Below are positions 1 to 12,000 of a stretch of 64,000 bases of DNA, in pieces (the first letter of the stretch is position 1; every line of letters begins with the position of its first letter). This DNA comes from Cydia pomonella (taxonomy: Eukaryota; Arthropoda; Insecta; Lepidoptera; Tortricidae): the NCBI RefSeq assembly GCF_033807575.1, contig NC_084704.1, positions 12,113,056 to 12,177,055 of the forward strand, in the 5' to 3' direction. Below the pieces are notes generated by a model. That model worked only from the letters and a program-made list of their open reading frames with translations, was not told where the DNA came from and did not search any database. The translations under genes and the position numbers were made by a program.

Positions 1-3000
1 AAATTGATTTCGTCTAACTTTCATTTACACTACTTCAAATTTATAATAACATAATTTATTACAGTTGAAGTAAAGGATATGTGTAATACAAAATTACCAT
101 TTTTAGCAGTCCAAACTTTACGGAATTTACAAATTAGATCGACAAAATCAGTGCTTTACGCGAGTTTACCTAAACGTCCATCAGAAAATAAAATCATTAC
201 TACTCAAAGTGAGTCTGTTTTCAAAAAAATGATATATTAAAATGAAAGATAACAAGACGTGCTAATAGATACCAATACTTGTTATTTCTAATAGTTAACA
301 AAAGGTGTAAAATTTCATCGCCTAAATTTATCAATTTGACATTTTTGCGACAAAAATCGATAACGGCCTCTTATCCAGATAGGTGAGCAAAATTAATCAC
401 CTCTTTATGTCCTAGATTTAAACTTCTATTATGATTATAATTCCCGACACAAGATGCCTAAGTCATGGACTGGTATTATTCAACTTCTTCAAGCACTCGA
501 CTCACAAAGGTCACTTCGGCGCAAGTTCATTTAACTCTAAAGGCCGTGTCGACAAAAAACGAAACGTACGGTTAAGTAGTCCTTCAAGTAAGAGCGAGGG
601 AGACAGTTATACTTTTATTGGTATTTTATGACGCGTCATTGTTGTTGAATATGTGATTTTAGGATCGACTTTAAAACACAATCCATATTTTACTATGGAC
701 AGTTATTTGTTAATTCGAGATGTGAAAAATTATTAGTCCCTCTTAAAAGGAATTTCGTTTTTGTTTATACAAATGTGACAAGTATTTTTTAATTTTTCGT
801 CCTGAAACTGGGTCATTGTTTATCCATGAAGCGGGCTAAGAGCCAGAAAGTGATACGTTTCGGCCCCAGAGTTAAAAAATCGAGCACTCCTCTATGCCTT
901 CATCCAATCAGCAATGAAACAGGTGGAACTGGAAACAAATAGAATAGTAGATGGTTTACCAAGAGATAAAAGGTACCCGTACCCATTTCTGACGAGGTAA
1001 TTTGACGCTCGAGCGGAGAGAATTTTATATCCTTTTCCGCAATAATTCGAAATTGTTATAATTTTACTCGTACCTGCATTGGATAAATTTTATGATAAAA
1101 CGATTTAAACAAGTACTTAGTTCAAACAAATTTTTCTAGATGTTTTTGTTGAACTACCTATATGGATCCAGGGCGAGCTCATAAGGCGCGAACCAAAAGA
1201 AATACACCAAAAATATTTTCTTTTAACCTTAACTTGCGTAGTTGAGCAACGACCAAAACATACCATTAAATGTTTTTAACATTATTTTTAAAAAATGTTA
1301 AAAACTGCTAACTTTACATAAATGAAAATTATTTAATAGGGAATTAATCCAGCTGATTTTATACCTTAATTAACAAATAATTTAGTGTATTCTAAAAACA
1401 TTTGTGTTTTATACATATTCAGAGATGCAAGTTCTGCTTATTTCAAGAAGTCCTGAAGACAAAGTCTGAGGTCTATTAGTTGCTTTATTGGCAAATTTTT
1501 GTTAGGTACGGGTATACATAATATCGTGTGTTGCACACGAGCGAAAGTGTCCTTTTTATTCATCCCAGGTTTTGTCTCTCGTGACACTCGCGAAGTTGGT
1601 AACTATACCTGTAAGTGTATCTAACTATGACAAATTACTGTTAGGGTTCATCATATTTGAAATGGAAAGTACAGTGTATAACTTGGGTGAAAAGCTCATT
1701 TTCATCCATTCTACTATTCTTTAACTCGTTGCAAACTGGGTTGCTAAAATTGTAACTCATTCAATAAACCCTTTAAGGGTGTGACATTTCTACCACCACG
1801 TTTGATGACTACTATTGTAACGCTACCTACTGATGCAACCGTATGTCGCCTTAAAAATGGTATAAATCTCATGAGTTTATTCATACGAATTAAATAACTG
1901 TGTGTCCCATATGTTATCAAAAGTTTGTCTAACACAGCCCTGTAAATAAACTTTGTGGTATTTATTAAGTGCGAAACACTGAATTCCCCGTTAGTGGTTT
2001 ACTCGTAAATCTCGGTCACATTATATATGCCAGTCAGCTACCGTTTGAAAGGCTATAGTTTTGAAAATTTACGACGCCACACCTTTGTTGATCGATAAAA
2101 TTTAAAATGAATACAAATTTGATAAGAAAGTTTTGTTACTATTATGTATTTGCATTTCGGTCATGATGGCAGTTTAAAACAGTGAAAGCAAATTTGCAAA
2201 TAAAATGTGCATCGAACATAAAACGACAAATTGGATAACGCTATTAGATCATCAATTTTTAACACGCCACGGGAATTTATTATTTTTAATTCGAAAACTA
2301 TTACTTTACACAGTGGTTCATGAGGAGAACCGGTTAGTCAAAAAATATACTTCGATTTCTTTTAAATGAAGACATTAAATTCTTCGACACCATAAAAACG
2401 CCATCTACACCAATTCCAATCAAGTCAACAAAGAAATCCCGTTCCGCTGTGAGACATAACTGGAAAACAAATCCTCATCCTATCAGATTTAATAACTTAA
2501 TTAAATCAGCTATAAATCAGAATTTGCATTCCAATAGGATTATAAAAACAATGTTTTAATTTATTTAATTTCTAAATCAATACGAGACCCCCCAAATTCG
2601 TGGATTAAACCATTAGCATCGCTAATAAGGATGTCAGTCGGGTAATGATTGGATTTCGATGATAAATCGGTAGCTGGAAGCTATAGTGTTGAATAAATTA
2701 GCGATTAAATCTCTTAAAGATACACTATTGGCTTCATTTGGCGGCGCTTCGAGTTACTTAGCTAGAGTAATGAAATATTGTTACTATCTTTATTTGCTTA
2801 GGCTGTTATTTTTTAAATAGGAGGATTGCTTTGTGTGCTTAAAACTCGATTTTCATAGTTGCAATATAATAAATACCAATTGCAGTATTTTTCATTTAAC
2901 ACGTCGACATATATAACAAGACGAATATTACAATCAACTTTTAACGCTGAAAGTGGTACAAATTATAAAGGTATTAATGAAAACTCAAAAATACTCCAAA

Positions 3001-3819
3001 TACTCTCTTACATGTTTCATGATTGATGCATCTACTATACGAATTAAAGTATCTATTTCGGAAGATCTTATAAAGTGTCTTTCAACCTCACAATTTGTCT
3101 ACTATTTTCAAACGGCAATAAACAAAATGAAAGCAATAAACATACGGATAGTATAAATTTTATTTCTACACTTGAAATTCAATTAAAGATCGGCGCTTCT
3201 GAGTTACAACCGGTTTCTATAGAACCAAGTGTGAACACGATTTAGATAATCGATAAGAATGCAGATAACAGGACTTATTACCGTGAGAACTTTGCGTGAC
3301 GAACATTTGAGCTTTTAGTCTTATGGCGCTTTTTTCAGTGCCGTATGCAACAACTGGTGAGGTTTATATGTATCTATCTACGCATTCTGTTTTTTTTTTC
3401 ATTTTTACAGTACTTGCAATTTATGCGTTTAAACGTATTCTAATGAACCAATTAAATAAACTTTTTATTTATCAAAAGTTTTATTCTTACTATATATGTC
3501 TTTTTTTTGTCAAAGGATTAGGGTTGACACGTACTTAAATCATCGCATTTTTCTCTTAAAATCCCAAATTATCCAAACACCTCTTTATATTACTTTTATT
3601 TATTGTAACCATTTATCATAGTGAGCGATAGTTTGTCGCGGGACAACGGTAAGATTAATGGTGTTTTTGACAACCCTGCCCACGCGCTACCCACTGTGCC
3701 TTACTTTGACTATGAATGGATTAGTGTGTTTGTCAAGTCGATCATTTCATCTTGGAGCTTTCCCGGTAGCTTCTTCAGAGGCGACTAGAAGGAGACAAAG
3801 GATATGGAGCACCGCGCGA
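1..3819. other. gene-free AT-rich stretch with old repeat pieces
   Basis: No ORF here looks like a gene; all are short and without recognisable domains. Two pieces, about 790-890 (containing 'agaaagtgatacgtttc') and about 1655-1735 (containing 'acttgggtgaaaagctc'), resemble pieces found in the same order at about 32840-32930 and 33115-33180. They are probably parts of one old dispersed element, with copy 1 interrupted. A long T-rich tract lies around 3390-3510. I see nothing else to annotate. Confidence 0.6.
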
Positions 3820-3859
3820 ATCTTGCTACGGAAGACACGTATGTCTTCCGTAGCAAGAT
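3820..3859. repeat. perfect 18-bp inverted repeat (hairpin, 4-nt loop)
   Basis: Arms 3820-3837 and 3842-3859 are exact reverse complements (core TTGCTACGGAAGACA) around the loop CGTA. It lies directly against the left end of a MITE-like repeat starting near 3858, so it may be a by-product of that insertion or an independent fold-back. It would form a cruciform in DNA or a stable hairpin in RNA. Confidence 0.9.
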
Positions 3860-4095
3860 ACGGCCCGATTCGAACTTTAAGATACGTCAAATATCGATAC
3901 CCTAGTATACAATCATACTAATTACGAAGAAAATTTTGTTGTAATTAGTACCATAGTGCCCCAACATAACGTTGTTATTACAACCAAATTTTCCGCGTTT
4001 AATAGTAGTACGACTGTGAATTAGGATAACGATATTAGGTCTAGATATGATATGAATTGGATATATGTGTCGAAAGCGACGTTTCTTCAAACTAA
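3858..4095. mobile_element. MITE fragment of the 'gattcgaactttaagata' family
   Basis: The left end 'cggcccgattcgaacttt' followed by 'aagatacgt' matches the inverted-repeat ends of the fuller copy at 14245-14425. The internal 'gatatgaattggatat' and 'gcgacgtttcttcaaac' also match that copy. The right inverted repeat is missing or decayed. Non-coding; such elements are normally mobilised by a transposase encoded elsewhere. Confidence 0.6.
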
Positions 4096-4167
4096 AACTG
4101 GAAATAAATAAAGTTATGCGTCTTTTATGTTTTTATTCTACCGAGCCAACTTTAACCTTTAACTTAA

Positions 4168-4253
4168 AAATGCACACGGAAACGTGACTAAAACTATTTA
4201 GGATTTGGTTGGAGTCTGCCCTTGCAAATGTAGTCACGTTTTCGTGTGCATTT
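4168..4253. mobile_element. small fold-back element (23-bp inverted repeats)
   Basis: Arms 4168-4190 (AAATGCACACGGAAACGTG then ACTA) and 4231-4253 are inverted with 22 of 23 matches. The segment continuing to about 4275 ('ttttttcatgctatttgccctt') has a diverged relative at 57505-57582, so this is a member of a dispersed family. No coding potential. Confidence 0.75.
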
Positions 4254-5364
4254 TTTCATGCTATTTGCCCTTGATAATGTGTAAAAATGACACCGTGCGA
4301 AGTGAAGTAAGAAGTAATAAAGCGATTGCAGCGCATAAGGTGGTAAAAAATGGCACTGATGGCTCGAAACGGAACTTTAATTTACGATTGCTCCTGAAAT
4401 ATTTATTTAAATTGTATGCTGTAAGAGATCATTGTAATCTGTATGAAATGTTTAATTTAACTAACGTTTTTAATTTCATAAATATTAATACTTAATCCGT
4501 GTAAATCGCTTTGCAAATACCACATATTACGAGATCTTTTTGTAGAAGATAAGAATGTGTATAGAAAGTTATGCTGAATAGATAGACAAATACCATCCCG
4601 GACATTTTTGTAGACTAATGAAAGAGACAATTCCACCATACTTTGTGTTGTTATATCTCAAACTAATTGGGCGATTAAAGCTTAAAAGCTTTTGGCTAAG
4701 GTAGGTCAGCGTGTTTTTTTCCGACTTTATTAGCAAATATCGTCATATTTCAACCAGTTTACACAAAACCTCAACAAATTATACGCCTTAACCTTCCTCA
4801 AGAATCACTCTATTCATAAGTGAAAAGCGCATAAAAATCCGTTGACATTATTACGATGTTTTCTGACTTCTCGCTTAATACTTGTGACAAAATACACCTA
4901 TTGTGGCAACTGCTGTGTGGCGCTGTCATCGTCCACGGTCCAAACTGTATCCCGTTAGCTCCCTCTTAAAGGATTTCGAGTCTACTTGGTGTGTTAAACG
5001 CAAAATTTGGCTTGTAAGGCAAGAAACTGGTTTTTATTGGGGCTATGCAGATTTCCTTTTGATATTTTCCTTAACCGAAAAGCTACAATGGTCAATACAT
5101 GTCTTAACATTATCGATGCCTTAACACATATGTGACAAAAGTTCAGGCATTACATGTTTTAAGACAAAGGAGCGACTAGTTACATTAGTGTTATTACACT
5201 ATTAAGCTACGCTCTCATTGGAGAGGGAAGAATACCTATAGCTTTGCGGTCCTAACGAAATAACGGTACTTTTTGTATGAAATTCCATTCGGGAGAAAAC
5301 GGTTTCCACCAACTAAATCTTAACAAATCACTTTGATTTTGATGTCAATCGCTGCAGCATAATA
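4254..5364. other. no gene seen; RTE-like tail fragment near 4750-4855
   Basis: A stretch at about 4750-4855 (containing 'ttcctcaagaatcactct' and 'aaaaatccgttg') resembles the LINE tail at 41152-41400, including 'tttacacaaaa' and 'caacaaattatac'. It is a truncated relic. The remaining sequence has short ORFs with no recognisable domain. Confidence 0.45.
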
Positions 5365-5910
5365 CGGGGTGCTTATTTAGTCACTTGCAATAATTTACGG
5401 GGTTCACCAGCACGCCACACTCGCCAGCTAAGCTACCGGTCGCCTTCACCGCGGTCCCGAAACCTGGCCCCGCTCAAACGGTATCACCAGGCTAAGGGTC
5501 GCGGGGTTGGATAACGATCGGTAGCGACGAGCTGGCCTGCACCAGTAGCACACACCGTCCCCCACACGACGGCCAAATGACCTCCCCACCGATTGGTGGG
5601 GAGCGACCCGCCACAGCCCAAAGACGGAAGCGGCCACTCATACCTCCCGTGAGGGAGGTATCGAATGACATCTCCATTTACGGGGTGAATATATAGGTCA
5701 TACTGAGCAACTTTTACTATGGGACCAAACCCGAAATTATGAAAAAAAAATTACTCTCTCTAGAGAATGTCAAGGTCAGACAGCCAAAATATGCGAATAT
5801 GAAACTGCCAAATATTTTTCCGCGATTTCATGGTTGGTCCAGTTGTAAAAGTTGTTCAGTATGAGCTACGAGTATATATTCACCCCGTATATTATTGCAG
5901 GTACACCGTG
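5365..5910. mobile_element. Tc1/mariner-type MITE split by a later insertion
   Basis: The left end at 5365-5400 (core TTATTTAGTCACTTGCAATA) and an internal palindrome about 5690-5890 ('gagcaacttttactatggg' against 'agttgtaaaagttgttcag') match the intact MITE at 15861-16117. The right end keeps CCGTATATTATTGCAGGT (from 5885) but has lost about 11 bases before its terminal CACCGTG. A 272-bp GC-rich segment (5404-5675) interrupts it just inside the left TIR. Confidence 0.8.
5404..5675 (-). mobile_element. GC-rich retroposed insert, probably a LINE 3' fragment
   Basis: This segment is far richer in G and C than its surroundings. It is flanked by an exact 11-bp duplication ATTTACGGGGT (5393-5403 and 5676-5686) that belongs to the MITE it interrupts. 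A direct repeat of this length without terminal inverted repeats is the signature of target-primed reverse transcription (LINE or SINE). Two overlapping ORFs of about 60 codons read on the - strand, but no RT or nuclease motif is visible. Assignment to a LINE clade is not possible from sequence alone; no poly(A) is seen, as in R1-like elements. Confidence 0.6.
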
Positions 5911-6534
5911 TTTTTTGTTTTCCGTTAATTTCAAGGGTGCATTCCTGAGCTTAAATAACTAACTTAAATTAAGTCACTTTCTCAAAGACACCTGTATTAT
6001 AACTCCATTTCGGAGATAATCAATAATTTATTTTTATCTTATAAGGCCCTTACGAGCGTATGCACTTGCCCTAAGGCCTGTTTACATTATTGATTAGTGT
6101 TTAGTACGAGTGTGTACATTTGCTACTAAACGTAAATACTATCTGGGAGGGTTGATGTTCGAAATGACATTGATGTCACCGTATTCAATTGTTTGGTTTA
6201 ATTAAATGTAATGCCCGTGTTACAAAAACGCTATATGCAACATTTAATTAGGTACTTTTTATAAAATATTTTTTTTTTTTTTGAGAATTAACTATGCCAT
6301 TCAGTTTCCTTAAACGAACTTACCCATACCCCGGAGTTGACGGAATTCAATAAAAACACGGTGTATAACCATCCTGTATATTCCAGGTTTAAAGGTCTCG
6401 CTTTTTTGAAAAAAAAAAAAATGTTTTGCAAATTTTGCAATAACGTACTAAAAATCAAGGAGAATGGAAAATATTTAGAAGTGGAAAAAGATTTTCTCTT
6501 TTTTGCACGGACGAGTATTCCCTCTTAATTTTTA
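5911..6534. repeat. low-coding stretch; 6437-6528 is a dispersed repeat
   Basis: The segment 6437-6528 ('ggagaatggaaaatattta' followed by 'gaagtggaaaaa') recurs at about 16287-16400. The 63-codon ORF covering it is therefore a repeat, not a gene. Nothing else notable was seen in 5911-6330. Confidence 0.6.
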
Positions 6535-6752
6535 ATGCAAATTCTCATTTAATATTTAAAACTTTTGCTCGCTCTCAATTGTATTACAATTTCTAGCAAC
6601 GAAATCGATTGAATTTTCATGTCAAATTGCATTTTATTTCAGAATGCAAATTTTCATTTAATATTTAAAACTTTTACTCGCTCTAATTTGTGTTACAATT
6701 TCTAGCAACGAAATCGATTGAATTTTCATGTCAAATTGCATGTTATTTCAGA
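6535..6752. repeat. 109-bp tandem duplication
   Basis: Two adjacent copies, 6535-6643 and 6644-6752, start at ATGCAAATT. They share long blocks such as TTCTAGCAACGAAATCGATT and 'gaattttcatgtcaaattgc' with only a few differences. Non-coding; a recent local duplication. Confidence 0.85.
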
Positions 6753-7356
6753 ATGTCGTTTTAAAATTAGAGCGTAAAGTTGATTGTATGGCTTTTTCCT
6801 GTATGGGTCCTTTCGGTTATTTAGGGTTGTCACAATGTAAGTGATTATCTTATCTGTGGTTGTGTACGCAGGGAAACGCCAAGTTCTGCCAACTCTATTA
6901 ATTGCTCGTAGCAATGCTGAGCCGAACGGAGCAGAGAATGCCCGAACGCTGCAGTTTCCCCCCACTGACAACACGACGTAGATAACTGAATATACATTAG
7001 AATAGTCAGGGGTGTTACACGATACAACTCATACACCGAAACTATAAATAGCGCAAAGGTGAGAGACTATTGACCATACCGCTCATTCATTATCGCTGGC
7101 AATTTGTCAACGGTCACCGTCTGACGATGACGGCGACAGAAACTTGCCAGTTACGTCTGTCTACCTTTGCCGGTGTACTTTCATTGTATGGATTGCCTGC
7201 GTACTCATAGATCAAGAATAATAATGCTTGCGCATATATTCCACGGGCAAAGCGCGCGTTTATTATGTGGTTAGCGCTTACGGCGTGTAGCACCGCATTA
7301 CTATTGGAGCGTCGATAATAACAGCGTAACGTAAGTAAGCCTCGAGCGTAATAAAG

Positions 7357-7562
7357 CCGCGGACTGGACGCGCGCGGCGCGGCAAGATGCCACCGCTGTG
7401 CCCGCTGTCATCTAAAACAGGTTCATTGAAGTCTATACACTTTGATCGTGTCGCTCGGAACTGGGCGGTCGGTGAGAGCGACGCGAGTGGTAGTTCGCGC
7501 GGCACGACCAACATTTTGCCGCTCTTGCCGCGCAGCGCGCCGCGTGCATCCAGTCCGCGGCC
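7357..7562. mobile_element. GC-rich MITE with imperfect inverted ends
   Basis: The left end CCGCGGACTGGACGCGCGCG (from 7358) and the right end (to about 7561, containing GCATCCAGTCCGCGG) are inverted copies with a small indel and a few mismatches over about 30 bases. The core is GC-rich and carries an accidental ORF on each strand. It lies just beyond the 3' end of the antisense LINE at 7600-9290. No target duplication was resolved. Confidence 0.6.
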
Positions 7563-7599
7563 TAAGCCACCTTTACCCGTATTTAAAAGTAAAGTAAAA

Positions 7600-9290
7600 C
7601 TAAAAAAAGTTTATTGCCAAAACTAGAAAGCATCATTCCTTAAACATTACAAATTATAAAAAAAGTGAAAAAAAAAAACAAGACATTAAACATAACATAA
7701 TAGGTACCTACATAATTACATAATTCATATCGTTAAGGCAATGGGTACCAGTCTCAGCCTGTGCCAGATATGTGATATCCAGCGCTGATTTTCAGCCTGG
7801 TCCCTATATTCCTTTTGCAAGTCGAAAAAGTGCGCTATAGCCAGTTTCTTGAACTTAGGTAATGGCATCGGACTCCTTAACGGTGGCGGTAAGTCATTCC
7901 AAATTTTCGTTGCTGCATATTTGAAACCACCCTTGAAAAACTTGGTCTTATGTTTTGGGATAAGTAAGACGTTTTGTCGATGTCTTCTCACGAGTATATG
8001 TGCATCCTGTACCCATTTTAATTTTTCGTAAAGATATGGCGGTTTTTCAAATTCAATTATTTTACGTAGCGTATAAGCGAGATGTAGGTTTCTTCAGCCC
8101 ATAGCTGGCATAAGTTCTTGTGGTTTGAATGAATGATAAATCTGCGTATCATCTGCATAGAGGTGCACTTCACAGTGCTTTAGCTCAGCCACTATGTCAG
8201 CCGTGTACATTATAAACAACAAAGGGCTTAGTACTGATCATTGTGGAGTTCCTCGCCTAATTTTACGAATTTGCGATATAGCCTTCTCTCCCTGCTCCAG
8301 TTGCAATTCTACGTACTGCTGTCTGCTTGCAAGGAACGATTGAAACCACTTTCGCGCTGATTCCGCTACTCCATAATACGCCATTTTCGCGAGTAATAGT
8401 GACGGGTTAATGCAATCAAACGCGCGAGAAAAGTCCAGCAAACCCTTACCTTCAACCTCCCAAATCGAACCTTTACCTTCATCCGAGGCTGCCACTAAGT
8501 CATCGGTTACTTTTGCAAGTGCTGTTGCTGTACCATGCTTACTGCGGAAGCCTGACTGTATTTGCGGTAAGAGTTAATTTTCCTCTAAGTGTTTCTTTAG
8601 TTGTTCACATACCCATTTTTCTATAATTTTCGACAGAACTGGAATAATGCTGACCGGCCTCAGATCTTTATATTCTTCAACTTAATTTTTTTTGTTATTG
8701 GCCGTATTTTTGCTATTTTCCAGGCTTCTGGAAAGATGCCTGACTCAATTGACGCGTTAACAATCTGTGTTATTATCGGGAGTGTAACGCTCAAGGTCAG
8801 GCGTATCATGTCGATTGATATATCGTCCTGTCCACTTGCTTTTGTTTCAACCGACTCTAAAATTTTGAGGACTTGATTCTCCGTAGCCCTTTCAATGTTG
8901 AATATTTGACTACTGCTCCTGTTATTTTCGAAAAATGTCTGCGTCTTGTGGTCTGTTGCTGCACTTCCTGGTACCTCTAAAAAGAAATCATTTAGCCCGT
9001 TGGGATTACATAAATGCTTCGGTATCTGCGGTTTATCTTTATCTCCTATTAGCGAGTAACTTCTAAGATAATGTGTCGACATATATTTCGGATGGTTTTT
9101 ATTTTATTAATAAAATGGGTGAAGTAGGTTTTTTTTCACGCTCTAAGGCTCCAGTGGTATAGTTCCGTAAGCTTTTATAGTAGTCCTTATGTGGCTGGGT
9201 ACCTGTTTTGCGAGCTTTTTTCTTTTCTCCACCTTTACGTGCACTAAGCTGTGCCGCAAGATCACAGTCAGTAAAATACGGCCAGATTCG
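7600..9290 (-). pseudogene. non-LTR retrotransposon ORF2 relic (CR1/L2-like reverse transcriptase)
   Basis: Read on the - strand, this is the 3' half of a LINE ORF2. A linker region (about 9300-9100) is followed by RT blocks: ASGQDDISIDMIR with IFPEAWKIAKIRPI (ORF 9082-8660), then DLRPVSIIPVLSKIIEKW and a degenerate TATALAKVTDD. Next come LLDFSRAFDCINPSLLLAKM (ORF 8495-8238), SPLLFIMYTADIV and the catalytic LYADDTQIY block near 8150-8170. The C-terminal block FKYAATKIWNDLPPPL (ORF 7991-7725) is typical of CR1/L2-type elements without an RNase H domain. Frameshifts and stops separate the blocks, so it is dead. An AATAAA signal lies near 7610-7615 on the - strand. The 5' part is cut off at the MITE fragment near 9275. 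Confidence 0.85.
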
Positions 9291-9405
9291 AATTTTCTTC
9301 AAACAAAAACGTCACTTTTGTCACTGACATATCCGATCCGTATCGTATCTAATAGACCTAATATTTAACGTATCTTGAAGTTCGAATCGGGCCGCTAGTG
9401 CCCTA
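9275..9405. mobile_element. MITE fragment, second copy of the 'gattcgaa...gtatctt' family
   Basis: It starts 'tacggccagattcgaatttt' and ends 'gtatcttgaagttcgaatcg' then 'ggccg', with internal 'tcactgacatatccgatccg'. These match the right half and both ends of the element at 14245-14425. It appears to have lost its left interior and truncates the LINE relic on its left side. Confidence 0.7.
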
Positions 9406-10318
9406 ACCTAGTACCTATGGTCCTGTAAAAATGGGAAGCAGCTGCATGCTGCATGATGATAATTATTTATATCATCGGGAATTTGGAAACTCCTTGAACA
9501 CCTACATTGATTACCAAACTAATAATTACATAATCATTATATTAACTGTATTTGGCGAATAAATCCTGCATACATTTGCACTACATGTGAATTGTTTTTA
9601 AATCCAATTTAACACCAGACTTATTTTGTATTCATAAAAGTTAATGATTACGAAATCCACTTCTGCTTAACTTCTTTATTTTGAACTCTACTATTCAATC
9701 TTTGGGGTTAAAACCGCTTGTTGGTGATTATGAGACTGAAGAACTGGTTATTTTCGCAATTTTAGTTTTGGTTAGTTGCTTTTAGCCAAAATGAAATCTT
9801 AAAATGCCCGGCCTGAAGTCGATTTTACTGTGACACAATTAGTTTAAATACGAGCTTTTGAAAGTTAATTGGATAAGTAGCTTAGTCTATTTTGAAAGAA
9901 GAGTATTGCTTACGCCCACGTGTGCTGAGTTTGGCCAAAGTGATTACAAATTACTGAAATGGATAATTCATTTGTTTGATTTAATTCGAAGTAAGTTTTG
10001 TAACACAGTTGGGCAACATTTGCGATGCGCAACGATGTGGTCGAGATCACTTGGAACCATTTGATAAATTCACATACGATAGATCGATGATATGCTTGGG
10101 TTTTATGTATATGAAATAACAAGAAAGTTTTGCAAGTCGACAACAAACATAAATTACCGTATAGTATAATTCAATAGAGATGAATGTAGTTGAGCTTACT
10201 TCACTCCATCAGGTCTGGCCGAAAAAGCGTCATTATAACCTACTTAGATTTTTTAAAATATGTCAATAAAAATACAATTACCTTTCTATATCTTATACCT
10301 TTAAACGAGCAATTCTTG
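9406..10318. other. no gene or repeat recognised
   Basis: Unremarkable AT-rich sequence. Overlapping ORFs of 68 and 78 codons on opposite strands near 9858-10146 show no domain and look accidental. Confidence 0.5.
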
Positions 10319-10341
10319 TATATATATATATATATATATAT
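10319..10341. repeat. (TA)11 microsatellite
   Basis: Uninterrupted TA dinucleotides directly precede the tRNA-like repeat element that begins near 10343. Confidence 0.9.
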
Positions 10342-10342
10342 T

Positions 10343-10679
10343 TCTGTGATCTCGGAAACGGCTCTAACGATTTCCCTGAAATTTGGTATATGGGGGTTTT
10401 TGGGGGTATACAATCTATCTAGATTATTCTTATGTTTGGGAAAACGCGTGTTTTCGAGTTTTCATGCGTTTTTCTTTCGTCGCAGAATATGGTCGCTAAT
10501 TTCGTGTTGCCGGCCACTGTCCGTCTGGTCCAACGGGTTAAGACGCGGACTGCTAAACGAGTGTTACGGGTTCGAATCTCGCCCGGTTACACTAACTTTT
10601 GTTTTTTTTTTATATGTTCAAGTTTATTTTTTAATTTTTATAGTTATAACCGAGCAAAGCTCGGTCGCCCAGGTACTAA
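10343..10679 (+). mobile_element. non-autonomous repeat with tRNA-like core and hairpin 3' end
   Basis: The element starts near 'ctcggaaacggctctaacga' and contains 'tttggtatatgggggttttt', a phrase I recognise as common in insect repeats. At about 10523-10592 is a tRNA-like segment with an A-box-like TGGTCCAACGGGTTAAGACG and a B-box GGGTTCGAATCTC. The arms pair poorly, so this is not a working tRNA. The 3' end has a perfect 7-bp stem ACCGAGC-AAA-GCTCGGT (10649-10665), then ten bases and CTAA (10676-10679). A hairpin about ten bases before CTRR is Helitron-like. The TA run at the left end prevents a clear 5' boundary. A SINE origin is the alternative. Confidence 0.5.
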
Positions 10680-12000
10680 AATATTAAACGATGTTAATGT
10701 TCTCAAAAATATTTTTTTTATAAATCAAAAGAAATCTTGCGTTCGTAATAAAAGTGACATAGCTGTATAATTATGGTGTAGAGCGTTTATCGTCCCGAAA
10801 TACGACGGAACAAAAGCGTGAAAACAAAAATACTTCACCGACGCACAGTCGCACGCGCATGCTTTCGGACACCTATAGCCAGACAATGGATCTAAATACA
10901 TTCGCATACTTCACTACGACATAGATTGGAAGCCAATAATAATTTTCGTTGTTTTTTATATTTTTTGCTAAGAATTTGAGCGAGGTGTTGTTGAAAATGA
11001 CTCTTTAAAAGGTTAGTTAGAGGATAACTTTAAATGTATTTAGATGAACTACCTGTCTTTTTCTAATTGTATTATCTCGCACGCATGCTACTGTCGCGGC
11101 AAACTCGTGCTACTCTTTTATTCCGCAGTTTCATATACATAATACTGTATTTGTGTGGTAGTCTCTATGTTGGTCTGTGGGTGTTCTTTCACTAGTCAAA
11201 CTTTAACCTATTAGATACATCTTTTCCTTCTTTACTTATACTTCTTTTCCCCCAGTATAAGGAGAAGCAATCCAGAAAAGGAGAAATTCACAGTGAATGT
11301 AATAGGTCGACTAATCTACTCCTGTATTTTATCCGTGCTATGAATTTGCCTGCCGAATGTAGATATAAAGTAAATAACATGATGTCAAATTACGTAAAAC
11401 TTACACATACTACGTAAAAATCCTTTCTACCGTTTGAGCTCTAAGGCGTGCTAATGAAATAAATACATATAACATATATTAATTAGTTAATTAATTAAAC
11501 ACCCATTTGAAAAAAAAAATGCCTTCACTTCATCCTCACATTATCGTGAATTGAAACTTATTATAATTTTCCACTTCGCCTTCTGTTTGCGCCGATGTCA
11601 CCTGTCGGCGATGTGTGGTCGCATTCCGTTTTTTTACTGGCTAGAAATAGACTTAGACGTACATTTTATTGGATATGTGCTAGGACTAGTCATGTTGCAC
11701 ACGGCTATACGGTGACGTCATAATATATTCGTGTTATAAATTGTAGAAAACTTTCTTAGATAGGCTTGTATACAGTCCACCATTAGTAGCTTTAAAAATA
11801 TGTAATAAGTTCCTGTATGTATAACAATTGGACCGTGACAGATACTTTAGATAGAACGCAAAAATTCCAAGATGACAGATATCAGATTCAGATTGGAGCG
11901 TTGTATCGTACGTTACAATTGATTCCGACTGTACAGTATGAACAAAACATTAACATAATTGGATTCAAATGATATATTGACATTTATGACTACTAATCTT
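10680..12000. other. no gene seen
   Basis: AT-rich with scattered short ORFs and no recognisable domain. A 6-bp stem CGCCGA/TCGGCG near 11591-11612 is the only small structure noted. Confidence 0.5.

Noticed and set aside
4205..4495. 96-codon ORF with a cysteine-rich start
   Set aside because: Its start is the right arm of the fold-back repeat at 4168-4253, and the remainder is AT-driven sequence.
10523..10592. Functional tRNA gene
   Set aside because: A-box-like and B-box sequences are present, but acceptor and anticodon stems do not pair, and the segment is embedded in a repeat.
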